In this document: piece by piece, positions 1-9,589 of the stretch
How the letters are laid out: each line of letters begins with the position of its first letter
Position numbering within the stretch: the first letter of the stretch is position 1
Assembly: GCA_020060185.1 (NCBI GenBank)
Contig: JAGVAS010000076.1
Location: 1-34,823, forward strand
Reading direction: 5' to 3'
Length of the DNA: 34,823 bases
Source of the DNA: Desulfovibrio sp.
GTDB taxonomy: Bacteria > Bacillota > Dethiobacteria > DTU022 > UBA8154
Notes under the pieces: model-generated
Told to the model about the DNA's origin: nothing
What the model saw: the letters and a program-made list of their open reading frames with translations, nothing else
Database searches by the model: none
Made by a program: the position numbers and the translations under genes

Positions 1-105
1 ATTGCCAAGCGTTTTGGGGTATCCCTGGATGCGCTGATCAGGGCCAATCCTCAGATTAAGGATCCCAACCTGATATTCCCGGGAGATATCGTATTTATCC
101 CTTAA
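1..105 (+). CDS. C-terminal fragment of a LysM-domain protein (5' truncated by window edge)
   Basis: Frame 1 reads IAKRFGVSLDALIRANPQIKDPNLIFPGDIVFIP* , a typical LysM repeat ending at the stop. Confidence 0.8.
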   Translation: MAKRFGVSLDALIRANPQIKDPNLIFPGDIVFIP

Positions 106-172
106 AAGGGGATAAATAAATACTTATTGTTGTCCAAACTGGAAAGGCCGGGGAAGAAAACCCTAAGTGGTA

Positions 173-213
173 AGAAGGGGCTGGTTTAATAAAAACCGGT
201 TCTCTTCTTTTTT
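173..213 (+). terminator. Rho-independent terminator after LysM gene
   Basis: AGAAGGGGCTGGTTTaataaAAACCGGTTCTCTTCTTTTTT stem followed by T-run. Confidence 0.6.
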
Positions 214-425
214 GCAGTTAAAAAAATTGGCATAATATGTTATCAGGTAGGATTATTTTACATAAATTTTGAAAAAAACTCCAGAGGCATTTAATAAAAC
301 ATCCTTAAGCATGAAGCTGTTAAAAGGAAGGACAAGGTCTAATATACAGTTTGAGTATAAAATGTAAATAAGATTATAATTATAACATAAATTAACAGAT
401 ATGTAAGAAAGGAGAATTTAAGGTT

Positions 426-1178
426 ATGCTTGTACGAAGACGTCTGCTGATTATTGTGCCTCTGGTTTTACTTCTCGTCTTTTCCCTCGTTTCTACTGCA
501 GCTGCAAGCCAGATGACAGGAACTGTGATTTTTAACGGTGAGAGGATTCCTGTAAACATTGTTCAAGAAGGGGGGGGGGGACAACCCTTATACAGGATAG
601 AAATACCCTGGCAGGATGCCCAAGGTAACAGGAGAATTATTATCCTTTACCGAATTAATTTACAGGCAATCTATCCTGGCACGTCGCCAACACCCCAGCC
701 GCCGGCACCCCAGCCGCCGGCACCCCAGCCGCCGGCACCCCAGCCACCGGCACCCCAGCCGCCGGCACCCCAGCCGTCACCTTCACCGTTACTAACGGCT
801 GAAGAAGCACAGATGTTCAACCTGGTAAATCAGGAGCGCGTAAAAATGGGTTTAAACGAACTTAAAATTCATGAGGGCCTTGTAAAGCTAGCACGTCTGA
901 AAAGCAAGGACATGATCGATTTAGGCTATTTCGCTCACCAATCACCCACATATGGTTCTCCCTTTGATATGATGCGCAGAGCAGGGATTTCATTTAGCTA
1001 TGCGGGAGAGAACCTTGCCGGTGCGCCTACTGTTTCCCGCGCCCACACAGCTCTAATGAACAGTCCGGGGCACCGTGCCAATATATTGAACCCTAACTTT
1101 ACGCATCTAGGAATCGGTATTGTAGATGGCGGGCCATACGGAAAAATGTTTACCCAGCACTTTATCGGAGTAAGATAG
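426..1178 (+). CDS. Secreted CAP/SCP (YkwD-like) domain protein with PQPPA linker
   Basis: Signal peptide; Pro-rich repeat; NQERVKMGLNEL...HEGLVKLARLKSKDMI...GENLA...SPGHRANILNPNFTHLGIG CAP motifs; RBS AAAGGAG upstream. Confidence 0.9.
   Translation: MLVRRRLLIIVPLVLLLVFSLVSTAAASQMTGTVIFNGERIPVNIVQEGGGGQPLYRIEIPWQDAQGNRRIIILYRINLQAIYPGTSPTPQPPAPQPPAPQPPAPQPPAPQPPAPQPSPSPLLTAEEAQMFNLVNQERVKMGLNELKIHEGLVKLARLKSKDMIDLGYFAHQSPTYGSPFDMMRRAGISFSYAGENLAGAPTVSRAHTALMNSPGHRANILNPNFTHLGIGIVDGGPYGKMFTQHFIGVR
691..779 (+). repeat. 15-bp in-frame tandem repeat (CACCCCAGCCGCCGG), about 6 units, encoding PQPPA
   Basis: Direct reading of nearly identical consecutive 15-mers. Confidence 0.95.
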
Positions 1179-1259
1179 ACAATATTTATTACTTGCTCTC
1201 TATATGTTTCAGCGGGGCAGATCCGAATGGCAAAAGCATTCAAACAATCCAGTCTTTTA

Positions 1260-1303
1260 ATAAGGGTGGCGCCGTGCTGTGGTTAGCGGTTTAGCTGCCC
1301 TTA
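1260..1303. terminator. Probable bidirectional terminator between convergent genes
   Basis: ATAAGGGTGGC...GCTGCCCTTAT inverted repeat flanked by A/T-rich sequence between convergent CDSs. Confidence 0.5.
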
Positions 1304-1314
1304 TTTGTTGATTG

Positions 1315-1860
1315 TTATTTTTCCCGTGGCATGCAGATAATTTCTTTAACTACGGTATCAAAGAAGTTGTTGGAATGTGCAGGGAGTATAACGCAGGCTG
1401 TATCGGCTCCTTTCCCGCTCCCTGCCACAGAGATGATCTCCTCCCCATAGGGTATGAGACCGGCATCCAGGGCCATGCCGGCTACCTCAACACATACTTT
1501 AACACCCTGCCCCAGCATGCGCAGGGAGGCTGCGATAATTTCCGCCGGGTATAGCCCGCCGAATTTCAACCTTACCGCCCTGTCCACACCTGCCAGAAGA
1601 TGGGTGGTAGTAAGAACCTGGGCACCTTTTTGCAGGAGGTATTGTTTCATTTCCGGGGTGATTTCACTTTCGCCGGGATTTGCAAACCCTACGTGGTGAG
1701 TGACGCAGACGACCTGAATATCTTTTTCCAGGAATTTTTCTGCGGTTTTTCCGCTATTGGAGGCTATGACGATGTATTTAATACCCAGCTCTTTAGCCCG
1801 TTTCAGGGCTGCTTCTGCAGTAGGAACGGTATTAGACGGCCCGCTTTTTTTCCAAAGCAA
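1315..1860 (-). CDS. Stand-alone pyruvate kinase alpha/beta (C-terminal) domain protein
   Basis: ORF 1315..1947; preferred TTG start at 1860 preceded by AAAGGAG; TAEAALKRAKELGIKYIVIASNSGKTAEKF resembles the PK_C domain; no catalytic barrel present. Confidence 0.75.
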   Translation of the reverse strand: MLWKKSGPSNTVPTAEAALKRAKELGIKYIVIASNSGKTAEKFLEKDIQVVCVTHHVGFANPGESEITPEMKQYLLQKGAQVLTTTHLLAGVDRAVRLKFGGLYPAEIIAASLRMLGQGVKVCVEVAGMALDAGLIPYGEEIISVAGSGKGADTACVILPAHSNNFFDTVVKEIICMPREK

Positions 1861-2004
1861 GGGTAACACTCCTTTGCGATATGATAAATGTAGACCGGAA
1901 AGGCTTATTTCAGAACGTGGGGAAAAGTTTCCGGTCCGGCGCTGCATTTATTGTACTATAAATTCCCGTATTTTCCAAGTTTTTTACTCATAAAACCTGT
2001 CTCA

Positions 2005-2048
2005 AGCGAACTCGGAACTGCGCCACCAGCAAAACGCTGCGCTATTTT
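2005..2048. repeat. Dispersed repeat B, copy 1
   Basis: AGCGAACTCGGAACTGCGCCACCAGCAAAACGCTGCGCTATTTT; about 41/44 identical to 28298..28340. Confidence 0.85.
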
Positions 2049-2056
2049 CAAACTAA

Positions 2057-3598
<1,542 letters not shown>

Positions 3599-3632
3599 AT
3601 ATGGCCTGTAGAAAAGAATGCTGCTCTAATCT

Positions 3633-3654
3633 ACCGCCTTCCGGCGGTTTTTTT
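3633..3654 (+). terminator. Rho-independent terminator after guaB
   Basis: ACCGCCttCCGGCGGT followed by T7. Confidence 0.85.
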
Positions 3655-3707
3655 ATAATAGAGGCAAAATGAATTCTGCCTGCATAACATAAACTAACGT
3701 CTATAAA

Positions 3708-3920
3708 GTGGGTGAAGGCATGGCAGCCGGCAGGGGAAAGAAGTGTTTCTTTTGTAAAACAGGCAAAAAATCCGGTTTAAATGTCTTAACGGCATTTATT
3801 TGCCTGGATTGCGAAAGGGAAATAGCCGCCCTTTCCCTGGATGATCTAAAATACCGCAGTTATATGAGGGATATTAAAAGGTTTTGGAATGGACTGCAGG
3901 GAGAGGAAAGGGTTTTTTAA
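3708..3920 (+). CDS. csfB: Gin-like anti-sigma-G factor (CsfB family)
   Basis: CFFCKTGKKSGLNVLTAFICLDCEREIAALSLDDLKYRSYMRDIKRFW: CxxC...CxxC zinc motif; located upstream of yaaO/tmk as in B. subtilis. Confidence 0.8.
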   Translation: MGEGMAAGRGKKCFFCKTGKKSGLNVLTAFICLDCEREIAALSLDDLKYRSYMRDIKRFWNGLQGEERVF

Positions 3921-5476
3921 GATCAAGTACAAAATTCCGAACGAGAGGTGTTTTAAAAATAAGCGGGAAATTAAGCCAGAGGGAAGCTCCCCTCTTTGCA
4001 GCAGCCAGGGATTACCTGAAAAAAGGGTTTTTATCCTTTCATGTTCCCCTGCACGGCAGGGGATTGGGTGCTCCTGATTTAGTGCGTAAGGGATTTAATG
4101 CGGCCATGCACTGGGATTTAACCGAGCTAGACTCCCTGGACGACTTACACCTTCCTCACGGTGCCATAAAAAAAGCCCAGAAACTGGCTGCCCTGCTTTT
4201 TAATGCCGAAGAAACTTTTTTCCTCGTAAATGGAGTAACGGTGGGCCTTATTGCCCTTTTTTTGACCCTTTGCCGCCCCGGGGATAAAGTCCTGCTTACC
4301 AGAATATCTCATAAAGCGGCTTTGCACGGAATTGTTCTTTCCGGGGCCAGGCCTGTTTTTCTTCCTGTGGAAAAGGACAGCGCTACAGGGTTCCCCCTGA
4401 ATGTATCCGCAGGGGTAGTTGGAAAAGCCCTGCAGGAACATCCTGATGCCAGGCTCTTGCTTGTCACCTCGCCTTCTTACTGGGGTATTACGGCTGATCT
4501 GCCGGCTATTAAAAAAATTACAGCCAGGCATGGTGTGATTTTCGCTGTTGATGAAGCTCATGGAACGCACCTTTCTTTTTATGGCGGTAAACTGCCTCAC
4601 AGTGCCATGGCAGGAGCAGATATATGGTTACATAGCGCTCATAAATCTCTGGGCGCACTGACACCGGGGGCCTTTTTACACCTGGGGAAGAAAAACCCCG
4701 TTCCCCGGTTAAAATTTTGGCTGCAGGTTTTGCAGACAAGCAGTCCTTCTTATCCGGTGATGATTTCCCTGGACCTGATCAGGCGCCAGATGGCCCTCAA
4801 GGGGAAAACTCTTTTCTCCCGCTCATGGAAATGGGCGCGTTATTTCCGGCATGAGCTGGGAAAAAAAGGATTCGAGCTTTTTTCTCCCTTAAACCAGGAT
4901 GGTTTTAACCTGGATCTTTGCCGTATAACTTTGTTATGCCCACAGGGAGAAGGGCATTACCTGGCAAAAAGACTGGCACAAAGGTACCGCCTTCAGGTGG
5001 AGATGCGGGATAACAGTTTTTTGCTGGCTATCGTGGGACCTTCCCAGCTGTTTTTTTCTGCCGATTACATCGCCCGGGCTTTTAACAGGGCCAGGGAGGA
5101 GATTATGGTATTTAATCCCGGAACCGCCGGGTTAAATAATACCGTAGATTTTCCCCCTTCTTTTTTTGAGGATGGCAGTAAAACTTCTTTTGAAAGTAAT
5201 AAGGGAGACTCTTTTTCGCCTTTTTGTTTAACTCCCAGGGAAGCATTGTATTCCCCTTCCCTTGCTGTTCCTCTTGAGGAGTCATCGGGGAAAATTTGCA
5301 GTGAAATGGTAGTCCTGTCGCCTCCAGGAATACCTCTTTTATCTCCGGGAGAAGTTATAACTGAGAAAGTAGTTTGCCACCTCCTGAAAAAAAGGGCCGG
5401 AAAAGCGCTTTTTCAGGGTGCTGCTGATCCTTCCCTGAAAACAATTAAAATTGTTACAGGAGACCTAAAAATATGA
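3884..5476 (+). CDS. Orn/Lys/Arg decarboxylase-family PLP enzyme (YaaO-like)
   Basis: HGRGLGAPDLV...VNGVTVGLIAL...AVDEAHGTHLSF...LHSAHKSLGALTPGAFLHL PLP-lysine motif; 5' end overlaps gin. Start codon uncertain. Confidence 0.85.
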   Translation: MEWTAGRGKGFLRSSTKFRTRGVLKISGKLSQREAPLFAAARDYLKKGFLSFHVPLHGRGLGAPDLVRKGFNAAMHWDLTELDSLDDLHLPHGAIKKAQKLAALLFNAEETFFLVNGVTVGLIALFLTLCRPGDKVLLTRISHKAALHGIVLSGARPVFLPVEKDSATGFPLNVSAGVVGKALQEHPDARLLLVTSPSYWGITADLPAIKKITARHGVIFAVDEAHGTHLSFYGGKLPHSAMAGADIWLHSAHKSLGALTPGAFLHLGKKNPVPRLKFWLQVLQTSSPSYPVMISLDLIRRQMALKGKTLFSRSWKWARYFRHELGKKGFELFSPLNQDGFNLDLCRITLLCPQGEGHYLAKRLAQRYRLQVEMRDNSFLLAIVGPSQLFFSADYIARAFNRAREEIMVFNPGTAGLNNTVDFPPSFFEDGSKTSFESNKGDSFSPFCLTPREALYSPSLAVPLEESSGKICSEMVVLSPPGIPLLSPGEVITEKVVCHLLKKRAGKALFQGAADPSLKTIKIVTGDLKI

Positions 5477-5516
5477 TAGAATAAAAATAAAAAGAACATA
5501 CTAAAGTTGGTGAACT

Positions 5517-6194
5517 ATGTTAGATGAGAAGGGGAAAAACAACGGCCTGTTCTTAAGTATTGAGGGACCTGATGGCGCCGGCAAAACGACCCAGGCCAGG
5601 CTGTTAAAAGAACGGCTGGAAAAGTTGGGCCTGAAAGTTGTTTTGACCAGAGAGCCAGGAGGCACTCCGATTGGAGAAGAGATCAGGAAACTTCTATTAA
5701 ATCCGGATTTCCGGGAGATGACCGTCCCCTGTGAGGTCTTGCTTTACAGTGCGGCCCGGGCCCAGCTGATCAACCAGTGTATATACCCTTCTTTAAAAAA
5801 AGGATTAATTGTTATAAGTGACAGGTATCTTGATTCTAATCTAGTTTACCAGGGCTTGGCCGGGGGAGAGAAACCGGAAATTATTGAAACGATTAACATG
5901 TGGGCCACGGGGCAGCTTCTTCCGGAGATTACTTTCCTTCTGGATATAGATGTGGAATCGGGGCTTCTGCGTTTACAGGGAAAAGGTACAGGTGCGGAAA
6001 AGTGGCGGGGTGATCGTATGGAACAAAAAGAACTGGAATTTCACTGCAAGGTGCGGCAGGGTTTTTTGCAGTTGGCATCTCGGGACCCCAAACGCTTTTT
6101 TGTTATTCAGGCGGGGGACGGGCCGGAGGTAGTTCATGAGAAAATCTGGGGAAAAATACAGGAACTTTTACGAGAAAAAACCTGTTTTCGTTAA
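5517..6194 (+). CDS. tmk: Thymidylate kinase
   Basis: FLSIEGPDGAGKTTQARLLKERLE P-loop, TREPGGTPIGEEIRKLLL, SDRYLDSNLVYQG. Confidence 0.95.
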   Translation: MLDEKGKNNGLFLSIEGPDGAGKTTQARLLKERLEKLGLKVVLTREPGGTPIGEEIRKLLLNPDFREMTVPCEVLLYSAARAQLINQCIYPSLKKGLIVISDRYLDSNLVYQGLAGGEKPEIIETINMWATGQLLPEITFLLDIDVESGLLRLQGKGTGAEKWRGDRMEQKELEFHCKVRQGFLQLASRDPKRFFVIQAGDGPEVVHEKIWGKIQELLREKTCFR

Positions 6195-6208
6195 GGGAAC
6201 GATAAAAA

Positions 6209-7276
6209 GTGATCCAGCCTTCGTCTCAAGTTCTGGTAAGGAGTGAGATTAAGGTGGGCTTTGAAGAGATTATCGGCCAGGATCTTGTGCTGGAATCTTT
6301 AAAAAGGACTATTAAGAGCGGGGAAATAGGTCATGCCTACTTATTTTCCGGTCCTGCCGGAAGCGGTAAAAAAACCCTTGCTCTTCTTTTTGCCCAAGCA
6401 CTAAACTGCCGTAATGATCTGAAGAACCCTTGTCAACAATGCCTTTCCTGTCGTAAAATCCTTAGCGGCAATCATCCCGATCTTTATATTATAAAACCAC
6501 AGGGAGCCTCGTTAAAAATCGGGCAGTTGCGAGAAGTAAAAGATAGTCTTTATCTTCTTGCTGTGGAAGGCCGAAAAAAAATCTGTATTATTTATGATGC
6601 GGAACTCCTGACTTTGCCTGCAGCAAATAGCCTCTTAAAAATTCTGGAGGAACCTCCGCAAGATTTGGTTTTTATCTTATTAACTGCCAGGCTATGGGAC
6701 TTGCCTCCTACTGTTGTTTCCAGGTGTACTCATTTCACTTTAACGCCTTTACCGGGAGAAAAAATGAAACAAATCCTGGGAAAGTATGATTTTTCGCTTC
6801 CTGAGGAGAGAGAAATTATTATCGCCCTGGCCGGAGGAAATCCTGGCAAAGGCCTGGAAATGGCTTCCCGGGGTGGCTGGGAAAATAAGTATAAAGAAGC
6901 TTTTTTATTAGTAAAAAGTATTGAAGATGGTCCGGCAGAAGATATTTTTCTCAAGGCTGAAGAATTTTCCAGGAGGGATGATTTACAAGAATTTTTAGAG
7001 CTCTTGCTTCTTATTTATCGTGACAGGCTCGTCCTTAAACTGAGCAGTCAGGAAAACGTTTTAATAAATAGCCTTATACAGCCGGATAATAAGGGCAGAG
7101 TTGAAAGCTCTGCCAGTACTGGTAAAATATTGGTTAAAGAAGAAGATCAAAAAAATACCTTTTTTTTGGAAAAAATATGCCGTGCCCTGATGCAGTTGCA
7201 GGGAGAGTTACATCATAATATCAATCTGCGTCTTGCTATGGAAGTTTTGTTTTTAAAAATGAGAGGAGCTGTTTGA
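6209..7276 (+). CDS. holB: DNA polymerase III delta' subunit
   Basis: IIGQDLVLESLKRTIKSGEIGHAYLFSGPAGSGKKTLA; CxxCxxC zinc motif; KILEEPP; SRCTHF. GTG start or later ATG uncertain. Confidence 0.9.
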   Translation: MIQPSSQVLVRSEIKVGFEEIIGQDLVLESLKRTIKSGEIGHAYLFSGPAGSGKKTLALLFAQALNCRNDLKNPCQQCLSCRKILSGNHPDLYIIKPQGASLKIGQLREVKDSLYLLAVEGRKKICIIYDAELLTLPAANSLLKILEEPPQDLVFILLTARLWDLPPTVVSRCTHFTLTPLPGEKMKQILGKYDFSLPEEREIIIALAGGNPGKGLEMASRGGWENKYKEAFLLVKSIEDGPAEDIFLKAEEFSRRDDLQEFLELLLLIYRDRLVLKLSSQENVLINSLIQPDNKGRVESSASTGKILVKEEDQKNTFFLEKICRALMQLQGELHHNINLRLAMEVLFLKMRGAV

Positions 7277-8106
7277 GGTTGCCTAAGGTTGCAGGAGTCC
7301 GTTTTCGGCGGGCAGGAAAAATATATTATTTCGATCCCGGCAATTTGGAGCTTAATGCAGGTCAGGATGTAATTGTAGAAACCAGCCGGGGGTTGGAGTT
7401 TGGTGAGGTGGTTCAGCAAAATAAAGATGTTTCCGATGAGGAAATAGTGCCCCCTTTAAGACTGGTCCGTAGAATAGCTACCGAGACTGATTATAAACAG
7501 CTTGCGGCAAACAGGCAAAAAGAAAAAGAAGCCATGCATATTTGCCTGGAAAAGATCGAAAAGCACAGGCTGGAAATGAAACTGGTAGATGTGGAGTACA
7601 CTTTTGATCATAATAAGATTATCTTTTATTTTACAGCTGACGGGCGTGTTGACTTTAGAGAGCTGGTAAAAGACCTGGCGGCTATTTTTCGTACCCGCAT
7701 TGAACTGCGCCAGATTGGGGTAAGGGACGAAGCTAAAATGCTGGGGGGGCTGGGCCCTTGTGGAAGGGGTTTATGTTGTGCCACCTTTCTGGGAGATTTT
7801 GGGCCTGTTTCTATTCGGATGGCCAAGGACCAGAATCTTTCTTTAAATCCAACAAAAATTTCCGGAATCTGCGGGCGGCTTATGTGCTGCCTGCGTTACG
7901 AAGTAGATCATTATGAATTTTCCAAAGGAGATTTTCCCTCCCCTGGAGATCTCGTTATTACACCTCATGGTGACGGCAAAATCATCAGCCAGAATTTAAT
8001 TAAAAAAACTGTTCTGGTAGACCTCCTGGAAACGTCCAGGCACGAGGAGTTCCCGATAGAAGAAATTGAAAAATTACCTCCTTGCGAGGGTAGAAAAATG
8101 GAGTAA
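7273..8106 (+). CDS. ricT: PSP1-domain protein (YaaT/RicT)
   Basis: Cys-rich GGLGPCGRGLCCATFL, ISGICGRLMCCLRYE; position between holB and rsmI. Confidence 0.9.
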   Translation: MRLPKVAGVRFRRAGKIYYFDPGNLELNAGQDVIVETSRGLEFGEVVQQNKDVSDEEIVPPLRLVRRIATETDYKQLAANRQKEKEAMHICLEKIEKHRLEMKLVDVEYTFDHNKIIFYFTADGRVDFRELVKDLAAIFRTRIELRQIGVRDEAKMLGGLGPCGRGLCCATFLGDFGPVSIRMAKDQNLSLNPTKISGICGRLMCCLRYEVDHYEFSKGDFPSPGDLVITPHGDGKIISQNLIKKTVLVDLLETSRHEEFPIEEIEKLPPCEGRKME

Positions 8107-8114
8107 TATCCATT

Positions 8115-8981
8115 ATGGAGATAGAAGGAAAAAGTAACGGTCCGGAAAAAGGGGTACTATACCTTTGCGCTACACCCATAGGGAACTTGCAGGATATTAC
8201 CCTGAGGGCTCTGGAGTGTTTAAAAGAAGCCGATCTAATTGCAGTGGAAAACATTGAACATTCCAGGAAACTGTTAAGCCATTATGGTATCGGCACTCCC
8301 CTTATTTCCTACCGGGAATCCAACAGGGGAAAAAAAAGCAGGATTATCCTGGAAAGGTTAAGGCAGGGAGCAAAGGTTGTTTTAATTTCCGATGCCGGTA
8401 TGCCCGCAATTTCCGATCCCGGCTATTACCTGGTACACTTGTTACTGGAGGAAAAAATTCCTTTTACCGTATTACCCGGGCCATCTGCTGCTCTTACCGC
8501 TTTGATAATATCCGGTTATCCTGTTAAAAGGTTTGTTTTCTGGGGGTTTTTAAGCCGCAAAAAAGGAGAATTAAGAAAAGAACTTGAAGCTATCGCCAGA
8601 GAAGATAAAACGGTTGTCCTTTATGAATCACCCCACCGCCTGAAAGCAACTCTCACAGAAATGGCGGAAATTTTAAAGGACAGGCAACTGGCCGTGTGCC
8701 GTGAACTAACTAAAAAATTTGAAGAGGTTCACAGGGGCAATGCCGGGCAGCTTTTAAATTTTTTTCTCCAGGAACCTCCACGGGGAGAAATTACCCTGGT
8801 AATTTCTCCTTTAAGCCATCCCAGGAAAAGTTTGTTAGATATAAGAGAAGAATGTGAAAAAAGCCTCCTAGAAGCCATAAAAAAAGGAAACACACCTACA
8901 GAAGCTGTTAAAAAGGTGGCAAAAAATTTGTCTCTTAAGAGGAACGAAGTATATGAGGTTTTAATGAAGCTTAAGAGGTAA
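8115..8981 (+). CDS. rsmI: 16S rRNA (cytidine(1402)-2'-O)-methyltransferase
   Basis: YLCATPIGNLQDITLRALECLKEADLIAVE, LISDAGMPAISDPGYYLV, LPGPSAALTALIISG. Confidence 0.95.
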   Translation: MEIEGKSNGPEKGVLYLCATPIGNLQDITLRALECLKEADLIAVENIEHSRKLLSHYGIGTPLISYRESNRGKKSRIILERLRQGAKVVLISDAGMPAISDPGYYLVHLLLEEKIPFTVLPGPSAALTALIISGYPVKRFVFWGFLSRKKGELRKELEAIAREDKTVVLYESPHRLKATLTEMAEILKDRQLAVCRELTKKFEEVHRGNAGQLLNFFLQEPPRGEITLVISPLSHPRKSLLDIREECEKSLLEAIKKGNTPTEAVKKVAKNLSLKRNEVYEVLMKLKR

Positions 8982-8988
8982 AGGGAAA

Positions 8989-9019
8989 GGGGACACACCT
9001 CTTTCAGAGGAATGTCCCC
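8989..9019. repeat. Palindromic repeat C, copy 1 (REP-like hairpin)
   Basis: GGGGACACACCTCTTTCAGAGGAATGTCCCC; 30/31 identical to 20726..20756. Confidence 0.85.
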
Positions 9020-9047
9020 GTGGAATGTCCCCGTGGAATGTCCCCGT
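9009..9047. repeat. 13-bp tandem repeat, 3 perfect units (GGAATGTCCCCGT)
   Basis: Direct reading; the unit is the 3' arm of repeat C. Confidence 0.95.
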
Positions 9048-9097
9048 GGCGTAGCGGAATAAGCAACCTATCGCTGTAGTAATAATAAAGAACGAAA

Positions 9098-9127
9098 AAT
9101 GCAAGGTTTTGAAGTACCTTGCATTTA
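9098..9127 (+). terminator. Hairpin terminator downstream of rsmI
   Basis: AAATGCAAGGTttgaagtACCTTGCATTT followed by A/T-rich sequence. Confidence 0.5.
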
Positions 9128-9232
9128 TATTTTAAAATTATACAAGTGGTCAAATTTTTAATTGGAGCAGCTTGAATAAACCTGGTCCTTTAGTAACTAT
9201 TAATAAAAAGAAATAAAGTTAATTATTAAGTA

Positions 9233-9472
9233 TTAGTCCATCATTTTGCTAACACAATCCTGGCATACTATCCTGCCGCTGAACTGCTTTACATTGTCTG
9301 CGCTGCCGCAGAAGATGCACGCAGGTTCATACTTTTTAAGCACTATTTTTTCACCATCTACATAAATTTCCAGTGCATCTTTTATTTTGATACCCAAGGT
9401 TCGTCTGAGTTCAATAGGAATAACAACCCTCCCTAATTCGTCAACTTTTCTGACTATTCCTGTGGATTTCAA
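9233..9472 (-). CDS. abrB: AbrB-family transition-state regulator with C-terminal CxxC/CxxC motif
   Basis: MKSTGIVRKVDELGRVVIPIELRRTLGIKIKDALEIYVDGEKIVLKKYEPACIFCGSADN. Confidence 0.95.
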   Translation of the reverse strand: MKSTGIVRKVDELGRVVIPIELRRTLGIKIKDALEIYVDGEKIVLKKYEPACIFCGSADNVKQFSGRIVCQDCVSKMMD

Positions 9473-9495
9473 CCCCTCTCCCCCTTTTTACAAAT

Positions 9496-9547
9496 TTCGA
9501 CATTAATTGTCAAAAACTATTATACCAGTTATTGCCATAAAAAGCAA
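9496..9547 (-). promoter_or_regulatory. abrB promoter (TTGCTT-17-TATAAT) with downstream 0A-box-like TGTCGAA
   Basis: Reverse strand: TTGCTT (9547..9542), TATAAT (9524..9519), TGTCGAA (9502..9496) just downstream of the predicted start site. Confidence 0.55.
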
Positions 9548-9589
9548 TACCTTTCTTGCACAAAAAAGTAAAATTTGTCTAAAAAAGTA

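Noticed and set aside
998-1243. Minus-strand 81-aa ORF antisense to the CAP gene
   Set aside because: Shadow ORF of a well-supported CDS; no RBS or motif.
8989-9047. Possible CRISPR array (short repeated units)
   Set aside because: Units are 13-bp contiguous tandem repeats with no spacers and no cas genes nearby.
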